A DNA stretch of 64,000 nucleotides from a virus. The stretch covers positions 1-64,000 of IMG/VR virus record IMGVR_UViG_3300025446_000004; one strand, given 5' to 3'. Positions 50,541 to 57,712 of this stretch are shown in pieces; within the stretch, counting starts at the first letter, position 1, and each line of letters begins with the position of its first letter. The position numbers and the translations under genes were made by a program. The notes beneath the pieces were generated by a model. It had not been told where the DNA came from. It saw only the letters and a program-made list of their open reading frames with translations, and made no database searches.

Positions 50541-50912
50541 ATGGTCCCGGTACCTGTATCTACCGGGTGGTGGAGGGCCGTTGGGTGCCCCTCGTAGCAG
50601 TCAGTCGTAAGGCTGCTACGTTTTAAGCATGTAGAAAGGTGCGGAATACAATTTCGGACACGGGTTCGACTCCCGTCGCTTCCACCATAAAAATATATGG
50701 GAGCGTCACGGTTTCGACGGAATTGAAACATGCAAGCTAGTTCATGCCGGGATTGGTGCTCACCGTGACGAGAACTAAACACAAACTGCCACACTGCGTG
50801 ACGGTTGGAATAGGCTTAAGGCGGCGTTCTTCGGAACGTTTGCGTTTAGTCCTGTTCTTGCGACTGCTTAACCGTAGTCAAGGGTTTCCCGTGTCCTTAA
50901 CCAATCACGGGA
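50541..50912 (+). ncRNA. ssrA: Circularly permuted tmRNA gene
   Basis: The 3' (acceptor) half comes first: AAGCATGTAG ... GAATACAATTTCGGAC, T arm ACGGG-TTCGACT-CCCGT, acceptor CGCTTCC, A, CCA ending at 50,687. After 11 bases (TAAAAATATAT) the 5' half begins: GGGAGCG (50,699) pairs with CGCTTCC to make a 7-bp acceptor stem, followed by the D-loop signature GGTTTCGACGG and CATGCCGGG, which pairs with GCATG of the first half. One possible tag frame starts with GCC at 50,788, the same distance from the 5' end as in E. coli, and ends ...SPVLATA TAA at 50,871; a shorter frame ends at a TGA near 50,798. A TCCCGTG/CACGGGA hairpin closes the gene. Confidence 0.9.
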
Positions 50913-50940
50913 TTTGTAATATGTTTTTAGGAGGAATATC

Positions 50941-51417
50941 ATGTGTAAGTTCGCAAGCTTTGTTCTAACAAAGGATCAAGAGTTTTATGACGAAACTGGA
51001 GATTTGCACAGCGAAATTATCTCTCAAAACAATCTTCACGAATGGGGAACTCATGGCCCAAACATCGTCAAGGTTGAAATCACTCCCGTTGACAAAATCA
51101 AAAAATGGCCATCGTTAAAAGCATGGGTATTTAAAATAGATCAAGACATTTTGCCGAATTGGGCTGACGCCGAAACTTGTGAAAAACGTACACGGGCAGC
51201 GTTAGCGAGAAGAAGCAAAAAAGGTTTCAAAACAGTGGACGCAAGGGGTTGCACAGCTTTGACGGAACTCAAGGCGGGCGCAGCTACGTATGTGGACGCA
51301 AGGGGTTGCACAGCTTTGACGGAACTCAAGGCGGACGCAGCTACGTCTGTGGACGCAAGAGGTTGCAATACAAATCTTAAGATCAAAGCTAAAAAAGGTG
51401 CAACAATTTATCGCTAA
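50941..51417 (+). CDS. MCKFAS-type protein with 19-residue repeats
   Basis: The product is 158 residues, sharing its N-terminal domain (LHEWGTHGPNIVKVEITP) and C-terminal KIKAKKGATIYR with the 48,168 gene. The middle holds two complete repeats and one partial repeat of VDARGCTALTELKAxAATx, encoded by near-identical 57-bp DNA units. It starts right after the tmRNA, with an AGGAGGAATATC site. Confidence 0.7.
   Translation: MCKFASFVLTKDQEFYDETGDLHSEIISQNNLHEWGTHGPNIVKVEITPVDKIKKWPSLKAWVFKIDQDILPNWADAETCEKRTRAALARRSKKGFKTVDARGCTALTELKAGAATYVDARGCTALTELKADAATSVDARGCNTNLKIKAKKGATIYR
51235..51368. repeat. 57-bp tandem coding repeat
   Basis: Units at 51,235-51,291 and 51,292-51,348 differ at two positions, and a third partial unit follows. 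Near-identity at DNA level implies recent slippage-type expansion, so copy number is expected to vary among relatives. Confidence 0.9.
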
Positions 51418-51443
51418 TGCTACCTTAATTGAGGATATACTTG

Positions 51444-51992
51444 ATCGTGAAATATTTAACCATTGACGAGCTACAACGACTATTGGCAGCGGTGGATAAT
51501 CCACGCCATAAGTTGATGCTCAAGGTTGCGTTTCTTCACGGTCTCAGGGTCTCGGAGTTGATCGGGCTTACCACTAAAAATATACAGGGAGACTATTTGA
51601 CAGTACAACGACTCAAAGGGTCTCGTAAAACATCGCAACCGCTGGCCGGTGATCCGGACCAACCGTTATTTAATGAGGTTGTAGAGCTAAATGAGTTGGT
51701 ACTCAAGCTAAACCCCGGAGATCGGTTGTTTCCCATAACCCGCTTTGGAGTCTATAACCTCATTCGCAGAGCCGGAAAGAAAGCCGGGATAAACGAGACG
51801 AAATTGTTCCCACACGCGCTTAAGCATTCGATTGCAATGAGTGCGATCAATACGTCGGGTATTCAATTCGTTAGGCAATGGCTAGGGCACAAGTCAATTG
51901 CTAGCACCGGCTACTATTTGGAAGCAACAGATGACGAAGCGGCTAAATCGATTTATAGGGCGCTGCATGTAGCCGGGGAGACAAAGCTATGA
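51444..51992 (+). CDS. Tyrosine recombinase, catalytic domain only
   Basis: GTG at 51,444 gives 182 residues. HGLRVSELIGL carries the first Arg, FPHALKHSIAM the HxxK-type second box, and GHKSIASTGYYLE the His and the Tyr nucleophile. The HxLKHS variant occurs in a phage integrase subgroup. The N-terminal arm-binding domain is absent, as in small recombinases of the Xer/invertase kind. It may resolve dimers, invert DNA or integrate; its closeness to the tmRNA gene, a frequent attachment site, is suggestive. Confidence 0.8.
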   Translation: MVKYLTIDELQRLLAAVDNPRHKLMLKVAFLHGLRVSELIGLTTKNIQGDYLTVQRLKGSRKTSQPLAGDPDQPLFNEVVELNELVLKLNPGDRLFPITRFGVYNLIRRAGKKAGINETKLFPHALKHSIAMSAINTSGIQFVRQWLGHKSIASTGYYLEATDDEAAKSIYRALHVAGETKL

Positions 51993-52315
51993 AATACATT
52001 GGCAAGATGGACCCCGAATGCATCCCTTTATGTGATGCCATGAATGCTCTGCCCGGCATCAAGACATTTGAATCGTGTTGCGGACACGGTAAACATGCAT
52101 TTATTGTGTTTTTTAAAGCACCCTCATTTAACGCCATTAAACCCATCATAGCGGCAGCGGAGATTTGGTATTGGACAGTTCGAGTAAAGTGTTCCAGTGT
52201 TACTGATGAAATGTACTTTATATTAGAATCACCAGAACCAGACAGTAATTGGAAATTTGACACCATTCTCAGCACAGTAGAGGATATTACAAAAATTTTG
52301 GGAGAAAAAAGATGA
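51989..52315 (+). CDS. CGHG-motif phage protein, unknown
   Basis: The product is 108 residues, starting MKYIGKMDPECIPLCDAMNA with the phage-typical motif IKTFESCCGHGKHAF, which suggests a metal or ligand site. It overlaps the recombinase stop. No function is established for the family. Confidence 0.6.
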   Translation: MKYIGKMDPECIPLCDAMNALPGIKTFESCCGHGKHAFIVFFKAPSFNAIKPIIAAAEIWYWTVRVKCSSVTDEMYFILESPEPDSNWKFDTILSTVEDITKILGEKR

Positions 52316-52665
52316 AACTTCGTGTGTGGTGGATTCCTCAAGTCCCCGGTAAGCGGTTTTTTGTTCCAGTAGAAGGGTTCGTACAGGCTAAACTTATATT
52401 AAAAGTCTTAGCCGAGTATGACTTGTTCCAACTGGCGAACAATATCAAAATCAAACCAGACTACTACAACATTGGTGGTCTTGAGGTTTATAATGAATGC
52501 GCGGAAGATGGTGAAGTTATCGGATGGGAGGCTTGGAACGATTATGACCAAGAGGATTCATGCTGCACCTATGGTACTATTGACGATGTAGACTTTGAGC
52601 GGGCAGTGGAACTAGACCGGCGCAGTGGCATCATCAATCATATAATCGAAGGAGATGAGGTTTGA
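52312..52665 (+). CDS. Acidic protein, unknown
   Basis: The product is 117 residues, acidic in its C-terminal half (GTIDDVDFERAVELDRRSGI), with a segment (VEGFVQAKLILKVLAEYDLF, then GGLEVYNE) found in many phage proteins of unknown role. It overlaps its neighbours. Confidence 0.6.
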   Translation: MKLRVWWIPQVPGKRFFVPVEGFVQAKLILKVLAEYDLFQLANNIKIKPDYYNIGGLEVYNECAEDGEVIGWEAWNDYDQEDSCCTYGTIDDVDFERAVELDRRSGIINHIIEGDEV

Positions 52666-52666
52666 G

Positions 52667-52909
52667 ATGGAGCAGCGGGAATCAGGGCTTAACATTACGA
52701 TGAAATTGGCGCATAGTCGGTTGAACAATTGGGAAGGAAAAAAGTTGCGCCCGTTGTGTTTGAACTGTGGTGAGAAGGCGACCAATGAGTTGCCGTCTTG
52801 CAGTAACCCGAAATGCATTCGGATTGTGCGACCAATCTATCGATGGGCTGTCCGTGTTGCGAAGTGGGCGACAACCAAAGCCGTTAAACCAGCAAAGGCA
52901 ACACTATGA
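52667..52909 (+). CDS. Small zinc-ribbon protein
   Basis: ATG at 52,667 has GATGAGG six bases upstream. The product is 80 residues with CLNCGEKATNELPSCSNPKC (four Cys), a zinc ribbon, and a basic helical tail. The stop overlaps the radical SAM start. Confidence 0.55.
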   Translation: MEQRESGLNITMKLAHSRLNNWEGKKLRPLCLNCGEKATNELPSCSNPKCIRIVRPIYRWAVRVAKWATTKAVKPAKATL

Positions 52910-53463
52910 TCGACACCATATGTGCTCTCGTGGATTGGAAATGTAATCTCAAGTGTAGCTATTGCTGCAATGAGATTCCACGGTTCCGCAATCAGATTAA
53001 ACCGATTGCCTTTGCCGATATTGATTGGAAGAAGTATCCCAACGTGTGCATCAGCGGCGGGGAGCCTTTGCTTTTTCCTGAGCGAGTCAAGCGCATCTGT
53101 GTGGCAGCACTGGATGCTTATAAAATTTTATATACTAACGGAGTTTTTCTGACCGAGGGTATGGCTGACGATCTTAGCAGATGGGGCATCGCGGCTGTAA
53201 ATGTTGGCCTACACGTAGAAAAAAGTTTCGATGTGTTGATAAAGCGTATTTGCTATAATGTTCGTTACCAAAATTTCAACACCCGATTCCATGTACGGAA
53301 CATTTATAGACCGTTGGTTTATAAGTGGGAGGCCCAAGGGATTAACTTTAGGTACTGGAAGATGGGTGACTGTGACCGACCGAACGAAGATCGAGTCATT
53401 ATTACAGACCGGAACAAATTGGAGGGAACCGAATGTCCGTTACCGTTATTGACACAGGTGTAA
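52906..53463 (+). CDS. Radical SAM protein
   Basis: The product is 185 residues. WKCNLKCSYCCNE gives C13, C17 and C20 (CX3CX2C), and VCISGGEPLLFPE is the SAM-binding motif. The C-terminal part is shorter than in most family members. It differs from the island activase. The substrate is unknown; a role in modifying a phage or host peptide or nucleotide is possible. Confidence 0.75.
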   Translation: MIDTICALVDWKCNLKCSYCCNEIPRFRNQIKPIAFADIDWKKYPNVCISGGEPLLFPERVKRICVAALDAYKILYTNGVFLTEGMADDLSRWGIAAVNVGLHVEKSFDVLIKRICYNVRYQNFNTRFHVRNIYRPLVYKWEAQGINFRYWKMGDCDRPNEDRVIITDRNKLEGTECPLPLLTQV

Positions 53464-53681
53464 ACACACCAAAGAAGCGGCGTCACAGAATACGTGTCCG
53501 CAATCATGTGATCCAGAATATTCTTGGTTCACTCTTTGGGGCGTCGGCTATTGCCGCGATTAGCACATTTTCACCGTTCGCTGCTATCATTGCCGTAGGG
53601 TCACTTATTGGCATGATTATGGCCGACCGTGTGGATATTGAAGAGGAAGAGGAACTGTCTGATGAAGCCAAGTCTAGCTAA
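53433..53681 (+). CDS. Membrane protein, holin candidate
   Basis: The product is 82 residues with a GGAGGGAACCGA start site. A basic N-terminus (KKRRHRIRVRNHV) is followed by two close hydrophobic spans (NILGSLFGASAIAAIS, FAAIIAVGSLIGMIMA) and an acidic tail. The next gene encodes a lipoprotein, so a lysis pair is plausible. Confidence 0.55.
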   Translation: MSVTVIDTGVNTPKKRRHRIRVRNHVIQNILGSLFGASAIAAISTFSPFAAIIAVGSLIGMIMADRVDIEEEEELSDEAKSS

Positions 53682-53868
53682 AATTATATTAGCTTCGTGC
53701 TTCCTTCTGGCGGCTTGCGGGCACCAACCAGCACGGGTTGTGTTCCTTGACAATCAAGGTGCGCCCGTGCTTATATGTAAGTATGATGCGGCAACTGATT
53801 TGGTACTTAGTTGTCATTTGAAAGGCCGCAAGGCGCTGGATAGATTCGCCAATCGGCACATGAGGTAG
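53662..53868 (+). CDS. Small lipoprotein, outer-membrane spanin candidate
   Basis: ATG at 53,662 gives 68 residues beginning MKPSLAKIILASCFLLAACG, a signal peptide with lipobox LAAC. It overlaps the end of the holin-like gene. Overlap with a membrane gene and small size fit an o-spanin, although no Pro-rich segment is present. It implies a Gram-negative-type export path. Confidence 0.6.
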   Translation: MKPSLAKIILASCFLLAACGHQPARVVFLDNQGAPVLICKYDAATDLVLSCHLKGRKALDRFANRHMR

Positions 53869-53872
53869 ACAA

Positions 53873-54238
53873 ATGCTCAACACGACGCTTGCATCAATCG
53901 CAGAAATGAGTGAACAAGAGTTGACTGAAATGCTCGAAGGTCTAGTCGAAAAAATTGGACTTGAGATAAACCAGCCAATGCATCAAATATTTGTGTCATT
54001 TCACCGTGATGCCAACAAGAGTAGTAATTTTGATATAGGCAAAGAAGGTTGGCCTGGAGGCGTTGTGGTTATTGCCCGTGGGCCGATAGATGCGGCCTTA
54101 CAGTTATTTGACCGGAATCTTTATCCCGGCGGTACTGCTGCGTTCTATGATGTTCCTGTGTATGCGGAGGTTGATGAGTCTGATAGATATAGGGCGCTGA
54201 ACAAAAATGATCTCATACGCTTTGCAGCAGAGGTATAA
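53873..54238 (+). CDS. Protein of unknown function
   Basis: The product is 121 residues: a helical N-terminus (MSEQELTEMLEGLVEKIG) and a mixed C-terminal domain (WPGGVVVIARGPIDAALQLF). It lies between the lipoprotein and a membrane gene. No family is recognised. Confidence 0.55.
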   Translation: MLNTTLASIAEMSEQELTEMLEGLVEKIGLEINQPMHQIFVSFHRDANKSSNFDIGKEGWPGGVVVIARGPIDAALQLFDRNLYPGGTAAFYDVPVYAEVDESDRYRALNKNDLIRFAAEV

Positions 54239-54239
54239 T

Positions 54240-54488
54240 ATGTTTTTATGGGTGTTGTTGTGGTTGCTGGTTTGTTCTCCGATTGGTCTATTGCTGGCCG
54301 GGTTTTTATATGGCCCGTACTATTATCACCCGGCGATTGGAACACACGGTAACATGCTGAAAGTCATCCGCTGGAACTGTATCGCAATGGGCATTGTATT
54401 AGGTTTGCTGATCGTAGTTCCCGTGCTATTTTTTTATACAGACAATGCCGACACGGTGAAAAAAGCCCGTTGGAAGTCCGTATTTTGA
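54240..54488 (+). CDS. Two-span membrane protein
   Basis: ATG at 54,240 gives 82 residues with two long hydrophobic spans (FLWVLLWLLVCSPIGLLLAG; IAMGIVLGLLIVVPVLFFY). It is an alternative holin candidate to the 53,433 gene. Confidence 0.55.
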   Translation: MFLWVLLWLLVCSPIGLLLAGFLYGPYYYHPAIGTHGNMLKVIRWNCIAMGIVLGLLIVVPVLFFYTDNADTVKKARWKSVF

Positions 54489-54502
54489 CAGGAGGATTAA
54501 CA

Positions 54503-54712
54503 ATGAAGAGTGTAGTCATGGATCAATGGTACTCAATTGAGCATCAATTTAGAGGAAAAGGGGCATGGTCTCCAAGTGTACTCCAAGCGGACAAATACAT
54601 TACCCGAAAAGAAGGGCGCAAGGCGCTCAAAGAAGCCAAGAAAACCAATCCAGCAGGGAAATATCGCCTTGTGAAAACAACCGTGCTGACGCGAACCAAG
54701 GTAGTTCGGTAG
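54503..54712 (+). CDS. Small basic protein, possible paralogue of 31,956 gene
   Basis: ATG at 54,503 follows ACAGGAGGATTAACA. The product is 69 residues; its C-terminal layout (GRKALKEAKKTNPAGKYRLV) matches that of the 31,956 product. Its function is unknown. Confidence 0.55.
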   Translation: MKSVVMDQWYSIEHQFRGKGAWSPSVLQADKYITRKEGRKALKEAKKTNPAGKYRLVKTTVLTRTKVVR

Positions 54713-54716
54713 CAAT

Positions 54717-54745
54717 TTGACAAATGAACGAAAATGTGCTATGTT
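54717..54745 (+). promoter_or_regulatory. Sigma70-like promoter
   Basis: TTGACA (54,717-54,722), 17 bases, then TATGTT (54,740-54,745), with TGTGC before the -10. The motif TGTGCTAT is shared with the 31,261 promoter. It drives the phosphoribosyltransferase gene block. Confidence 0.75.
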
Positions 54746-54770
54746 ATAATTAGCACAGTGGAAACATGTC

Positions 54771-55457
54771 ATGCCAGAAAATATCGCAGTGCCGACACTC
54801 GGCCATGATTATTCGTTGATAGCTAATGCGGAATCACCGTTTGGTTTTATACCATTTATGTCACCTACCCCGACACCGGACAGCACTGTGCGTGTACGCT
54901 ATTGGGAAATGCCCCCAGAGATGAAACCGGTGCAAACAGAGTTTGAGTTTCCTCCTATAATTATGGACAAATGGAAAGACCTGAACACAAGCAGTCATAT
55001 GCGCCCATATTTGACTGCTGAAAGTTTACAGCAAAGGTTGGATTTAGCCGAACGGGCATTACGGATGTGTCTCCATAAGTTCGACGCCATTGCGTTCCAA
55101 GGCATGTCAGGGGCTTTTCTTGGGCCGCCGCTGGCCATGCGACTGCACAAAGATATGATTCTTGTCCGCAAGGATTGTGACGATTCTCATTCGGGACTGT
55201 CCTTTGAAGGTGTAAAATCATGCAGTCAATATGTAATTGTAGATGATTTTGCAAGTACAAAGAATACGATTCGACACATTGTAACAACTATATATAAACA
55301 TATGGGACCAGAGGTTAACTGTGCCGGTTTAATTCAAGTTGAGTACCTAAACGAAAATATTCTAAGGGACATTGCAATTGGGATATGCGATCCTTTTGAG
55401 TACACTAAAGATGTGAATGAAATTCTCGCTAACCTGAAATGCGGCATTGAGCCATGA
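54771..55457 (+). CDS. Phosphoribosyltransferase-like protein
   Basis: The product is 228 residues. FDAIAFQGMSGAFLGPPLAM and YVIVDDFASTKNTI (about 154-167) fit the type I PRTase fold and its PRPP-binding VxVDDxxxT loop. An unusual N-terminal 75 residues precede the domain. It may salvage nucleobases or act on a phage-specific base. The substrate is not predicted. Confidence 0.75.
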   Translation: MPENIAVPTLGHDYSLIANAESPFGFIPFMSPTPTPDSTVRVRYWEMPPEMKPVQTEFEFPPIIMDKWKDLNTSSHMRPYLTAESLQQRLDLAERALRMCLHKFDAIAFQGMSGAFLGPPLAMRLHKDMILVRKDCDDSHSGLSFEGVKSCSQYVIVDDFASTKNTIRHIVTTIYKHMGPEVNCAGLIQVEYLNENILRDIAIGICDPFEYTKDVNEILANLKCGIEP

Positions 55458-55702
55458 AAAAGAAAAAAGTTGTTGAAATTCCGCCTGAAATTCCGCAAGT
55501 GGGAGAGCTAGTTCGGTATTTTACCGAACAGGGTTGGCATATAGGAACGCTAGTTAAAAAGGTTGGCAAACGGTTTGTGATCAGTCCTGTTGCGGCGTAT
55601 CATAAAGTCAAAGGCAAGCGTTGGAATGTGTGGGTGCCATTGACAGATGTACAAAAATTACCGCCTCGTATGGCAAACTACAATACACCCGTGGAGTTGT
55701 AA
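55454..55702 (+). CDS. Small basic protein, unknown
   Basis: The product is 82 residues: a basic start (MKKKKVVEIPPEIPQVGELV) and a beta-barrel-like pattern (GWHIGTLVKKVGKRFVISPV). An SH3-like or KOW-like fold is possible. It overlaps the PRTase stop and abuts the nuclease gene. Confidence 0.5.
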   Translation: MKKKKVVEIPPEIPQVGELVRYFTEQGWHIGTLVKKVGKRFVISPVAAYHKVKGKRWNVWVPLTDVQKLPPRMANYNTPVEL

Positions 55703-56986
55703 ATGAACGACCTTGACCAATTTGTTGACCGATTCTCTGGACTCTCAGAGGAATATAAGTTTTATGGCGGTACTGTCACGCTCCAATATGAGCCGAAGAG
55801 TCACACCTATTTTCTTGTGCGCCCGAATGGTGAGCTTGAGCCACAACAGGGTGTAACGTCTGTCTGCCATATTATCGACAAGAGTAAGCAGCTAATCCCG
55901 TGGGGCTGCAAGATGATGGCTGCTAAATTGTTAGCCAATATCCCAACCCAAGCTGTAACGGTTGGCTTGGGGAAAGAATTAGTCGATGGTGGTATAATTG
56001 TTCCTTCTATAGATTTTGCCGACTTTGAGCATTTGGTACTCGATGCTAAGACGGCCCATAAAGAAAAGTTGGAAGAGGCCGCTGAGCTTGGAAGCTTTGC
56101 TCATTCATGGGTAGAACGGTACATCAAATCTATCCTTGCAAACGGCCCGGACTCTGAAATCACACAAGAAATTCTTTCAAATTTCCCATTTGATGACCGA
56201 GTTAAGAATTGCTGCTATGCCGCGTTAGACTGGATGCGGAAACACAATGTCCGTTGGCTCAGTGCCGAACGGAAGATTTATAGCCGCAAGCATAAGTATG
56301 CTGGAACGGCTGACGGCTTTGCACTGGTTGATTCGTGCGATGATCCTGCGTGTTGCCCGGTAAAGTTCAAAGATCGATTCTCGAATGTCGATTGGAAATC
56401 ATCAAACTATCTTTATATTGAGTACATCCTCCAAGGGGCGGCGTATACAGCGGCCTATAACGAAGAATCATTATCTGATTACCTTGCGGCTGTAAACGGA
56501 TCACCAATCAATAGTTATATCGAGACACCATCGATGATTACAGATCGATGGGTAATCCGTCTTGGCAAAGAGGATGCCGAATTTGACCCGTGGCACTGTG
56601 AAGAGGGGACGTTTAAGGCCGACCTTAACGCCTTCCTAGAGGCGCTGGCTCTTAAGAATAGTGTGGAAGCCATTGAGAAACGCATGGACGCCTATACGAC
56701 CCTGCGGCGTGAGGCCAAGAAGCAAGCTAAGAAGGCCGCTACAGCAGCCGATAAGCAAAAAGCTAAAGAAGAAAAGGCTGCCAAGAAAACAGAAGCCAAG
56801 GCAAAGGCCAAAGAGGATTTAAAGATCAAATGCAAAGGTGCTGACCGGTATCGGGGCGTCAGGCGACCAACCTGTAATGACGGCAAAGGTTGTCAAACTT
56901 GTATAACAATATATCAGAATGCTCAGGCGGCTAAAAAAGTATCACAACATGCTGCTGCATCCAGTCTGTTGAGCCTATTGAAATGA
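55703..56986 (+). CDS. PD-(D/E)XK nuclease, RecB/Cas4-like
   Basis: The product is 427 residues. The active-site order is H (about 132, in GSFAHSWVE), GTADGF (D204), VDWKSS (D230, K232) and LQGAAYTAAY, as in the RecB/Cas4 nuclease family used by phages as recombination exonucleases. After residue about 330 there is a very Lys/Ala-rich coiled region and a C-terminal Cys cluster (CNDGKGCQTC). It probably acts with the SSB candidate in recombination. Confidence 0.8.
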   Translation: MNDLDQFVDRFSGLSEEYKFYGGTVTLQYEPKSHTYFLVRPNGELEPQQGVTSVCHIIDKSKQLIPWGCKMMAAKLLANIPTQAVTVGLGKELVDGGIIVPSIDFADFEHLVLDAKTAHKEKLEEAAELGSFAHSWVERYIKSILANGPDSEITQEILSNFPFDDRVKNCCYAALDWMRKHNVRWLSAERKIYSRKHKYAGTADGFALVDSCDDPACCPVKFKDRFSNVDWKSSNYLYIEYILQGAAYTAAYNEESLSDYLAAVNGSPINSYIETPSMITDRWVIRLGKEDAEFDPWHCEEGTFKADLNAFLEALALKNSVEAIEKRMDAYTTLRREAKKQAKKAATAADKQKAKEEKAAKKTEAKAKAKEDLKIKCKGADRYRGVRRPTCNDGKGCQTCITIYQNAQAAKKVSQHAAASSLLSLLK

Positions 56987-57273
56987 GTTACATGCACGAG
57001 CAAGTTGGGCGATGTGATCCGGGTCGCTTGGCTCGATGGGCCAAAAAGCGTCGTGTCACTAGGTGCCTTTTTAATTTCTTTTTTGGAATTGAATCAGAAA
57101 TACCGTTGTGTTGTGTCATTGAGTATACTATACGAAATGCTGGGCATCCAATTAAAAGTTTTTGTGTAGGAAATAACGCATGTCATGCAAATTTTGCACA
57201 CTGTTGGTTCCACAGAAGATATGAGCATTTTCACGTGGTCCCGCGAGATTATGTAACTTCTTCTATGCTTTAA
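56983..57273 (+). CDS. Cys/His-rich protein, unknown
   Basis: The product is 96 residues, with basic N-terminal and several Cys/His residues (CHANFAHCWFHRRYEHFHVV). The start overlaps the nuclease stop (ATGA). No family is recognised. Confidence 0.5.
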   Translation: MSYMHEQVGRCDPGRLARWAKKRRVTRCLFNFFFGIESEIPLCCVIEYTIRNAGHPIKSFCVGNNACHANFAHCWFHRRYEHFHVVPRDYVTSSML

Positions 57274-57294
57274 CCATAACAAATGGAGGAACAA

Positions 57295-57453
57295 ATGTTC
57301 ATGCTCTGGAACTTCTTAGGTAATCTGGCTGCACAGGTATTATATGTGGTCCTGTTAATCATTGCGTCCCTAGTCGGGATTGCCATCTGCATTGCGTTTC
57401 CGTTCCTTATTATGGTAATTCTATTGGTTTTATTCGTGTTCCATAGGGAGTAG
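57295..57453 (+). CDS. 52-residue membrane protein
   Basis: ATG at 57,295 has GGAGGAACAA upstream. The product is almost entirely hydrophobic (AQVLYVVLLIIASLVGIAIC and FPFLIMVILLVLFVF), with two spans. Its function is unknown. Confidence 0.6.
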   Translation: MFMLWNFLGNLAAQVLYVVLLIIASLVGIAICIAFPFLIMVILLVLFVFHRE

Positions 57454-57458
57454 AAAAA

Positions 57459-57614
57459 ATGCAGGAACGATGGGTACGCACAGAGGATTTAAGAATCGTG
57501 GCTAGAAAGCGTAAATGGGTACCTGCATGGTTGTGGATAAACATTATAGCTTTCTACAAGTTGTATGAAATATGGCCGCTTGGTTGGATGTGCTGCTGCA
57601 TCCGAAATTGGTAA
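57459..57614 (+). CDS. 51-residue Trp-rich protein
   Basis: ATG at 57,459 gives a product with seven Trp residues and a CCC cluster near the end (WPLGWMCCCIRNW). It directly follows the membrane gene. The ribosome site is weak (TAGGGAGTAGAAAAA). It may associate with the membrane. Confidence 0.5.
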   Translation: MQERWVRTEDLRIVARKRKWVPAWLWINIIAFYKLYEIWPLGWMCCCIRNW

Positions 57615-57622
57615 TTCTTAAC

Positions 57623-57651
57623 TTGACAACCGACCTGAAATGTGTTATAGT
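57623..57651 (+). promoter_or_regulatory. Strong sigma70-like promoter
   Basis: TTGACA (57,623-57,628), 17 bases, then TATAGT (57,646-57,651). It drives the SSB-like gene. Confidence 0.85.
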
Positions 57652-57712
57652 AATGCTGTATAGTGGAAAAAGGCAGGTACTCAGTGCCTAGCCTGTGGAA
57701 GCAAGGAGAAAC

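Noticed and set aside
50519-50794. 91-codon minus-strand frame
   Set aside because: It is the reverse complement of the tmRNA gene; its apparent conservation comes from the RNA.
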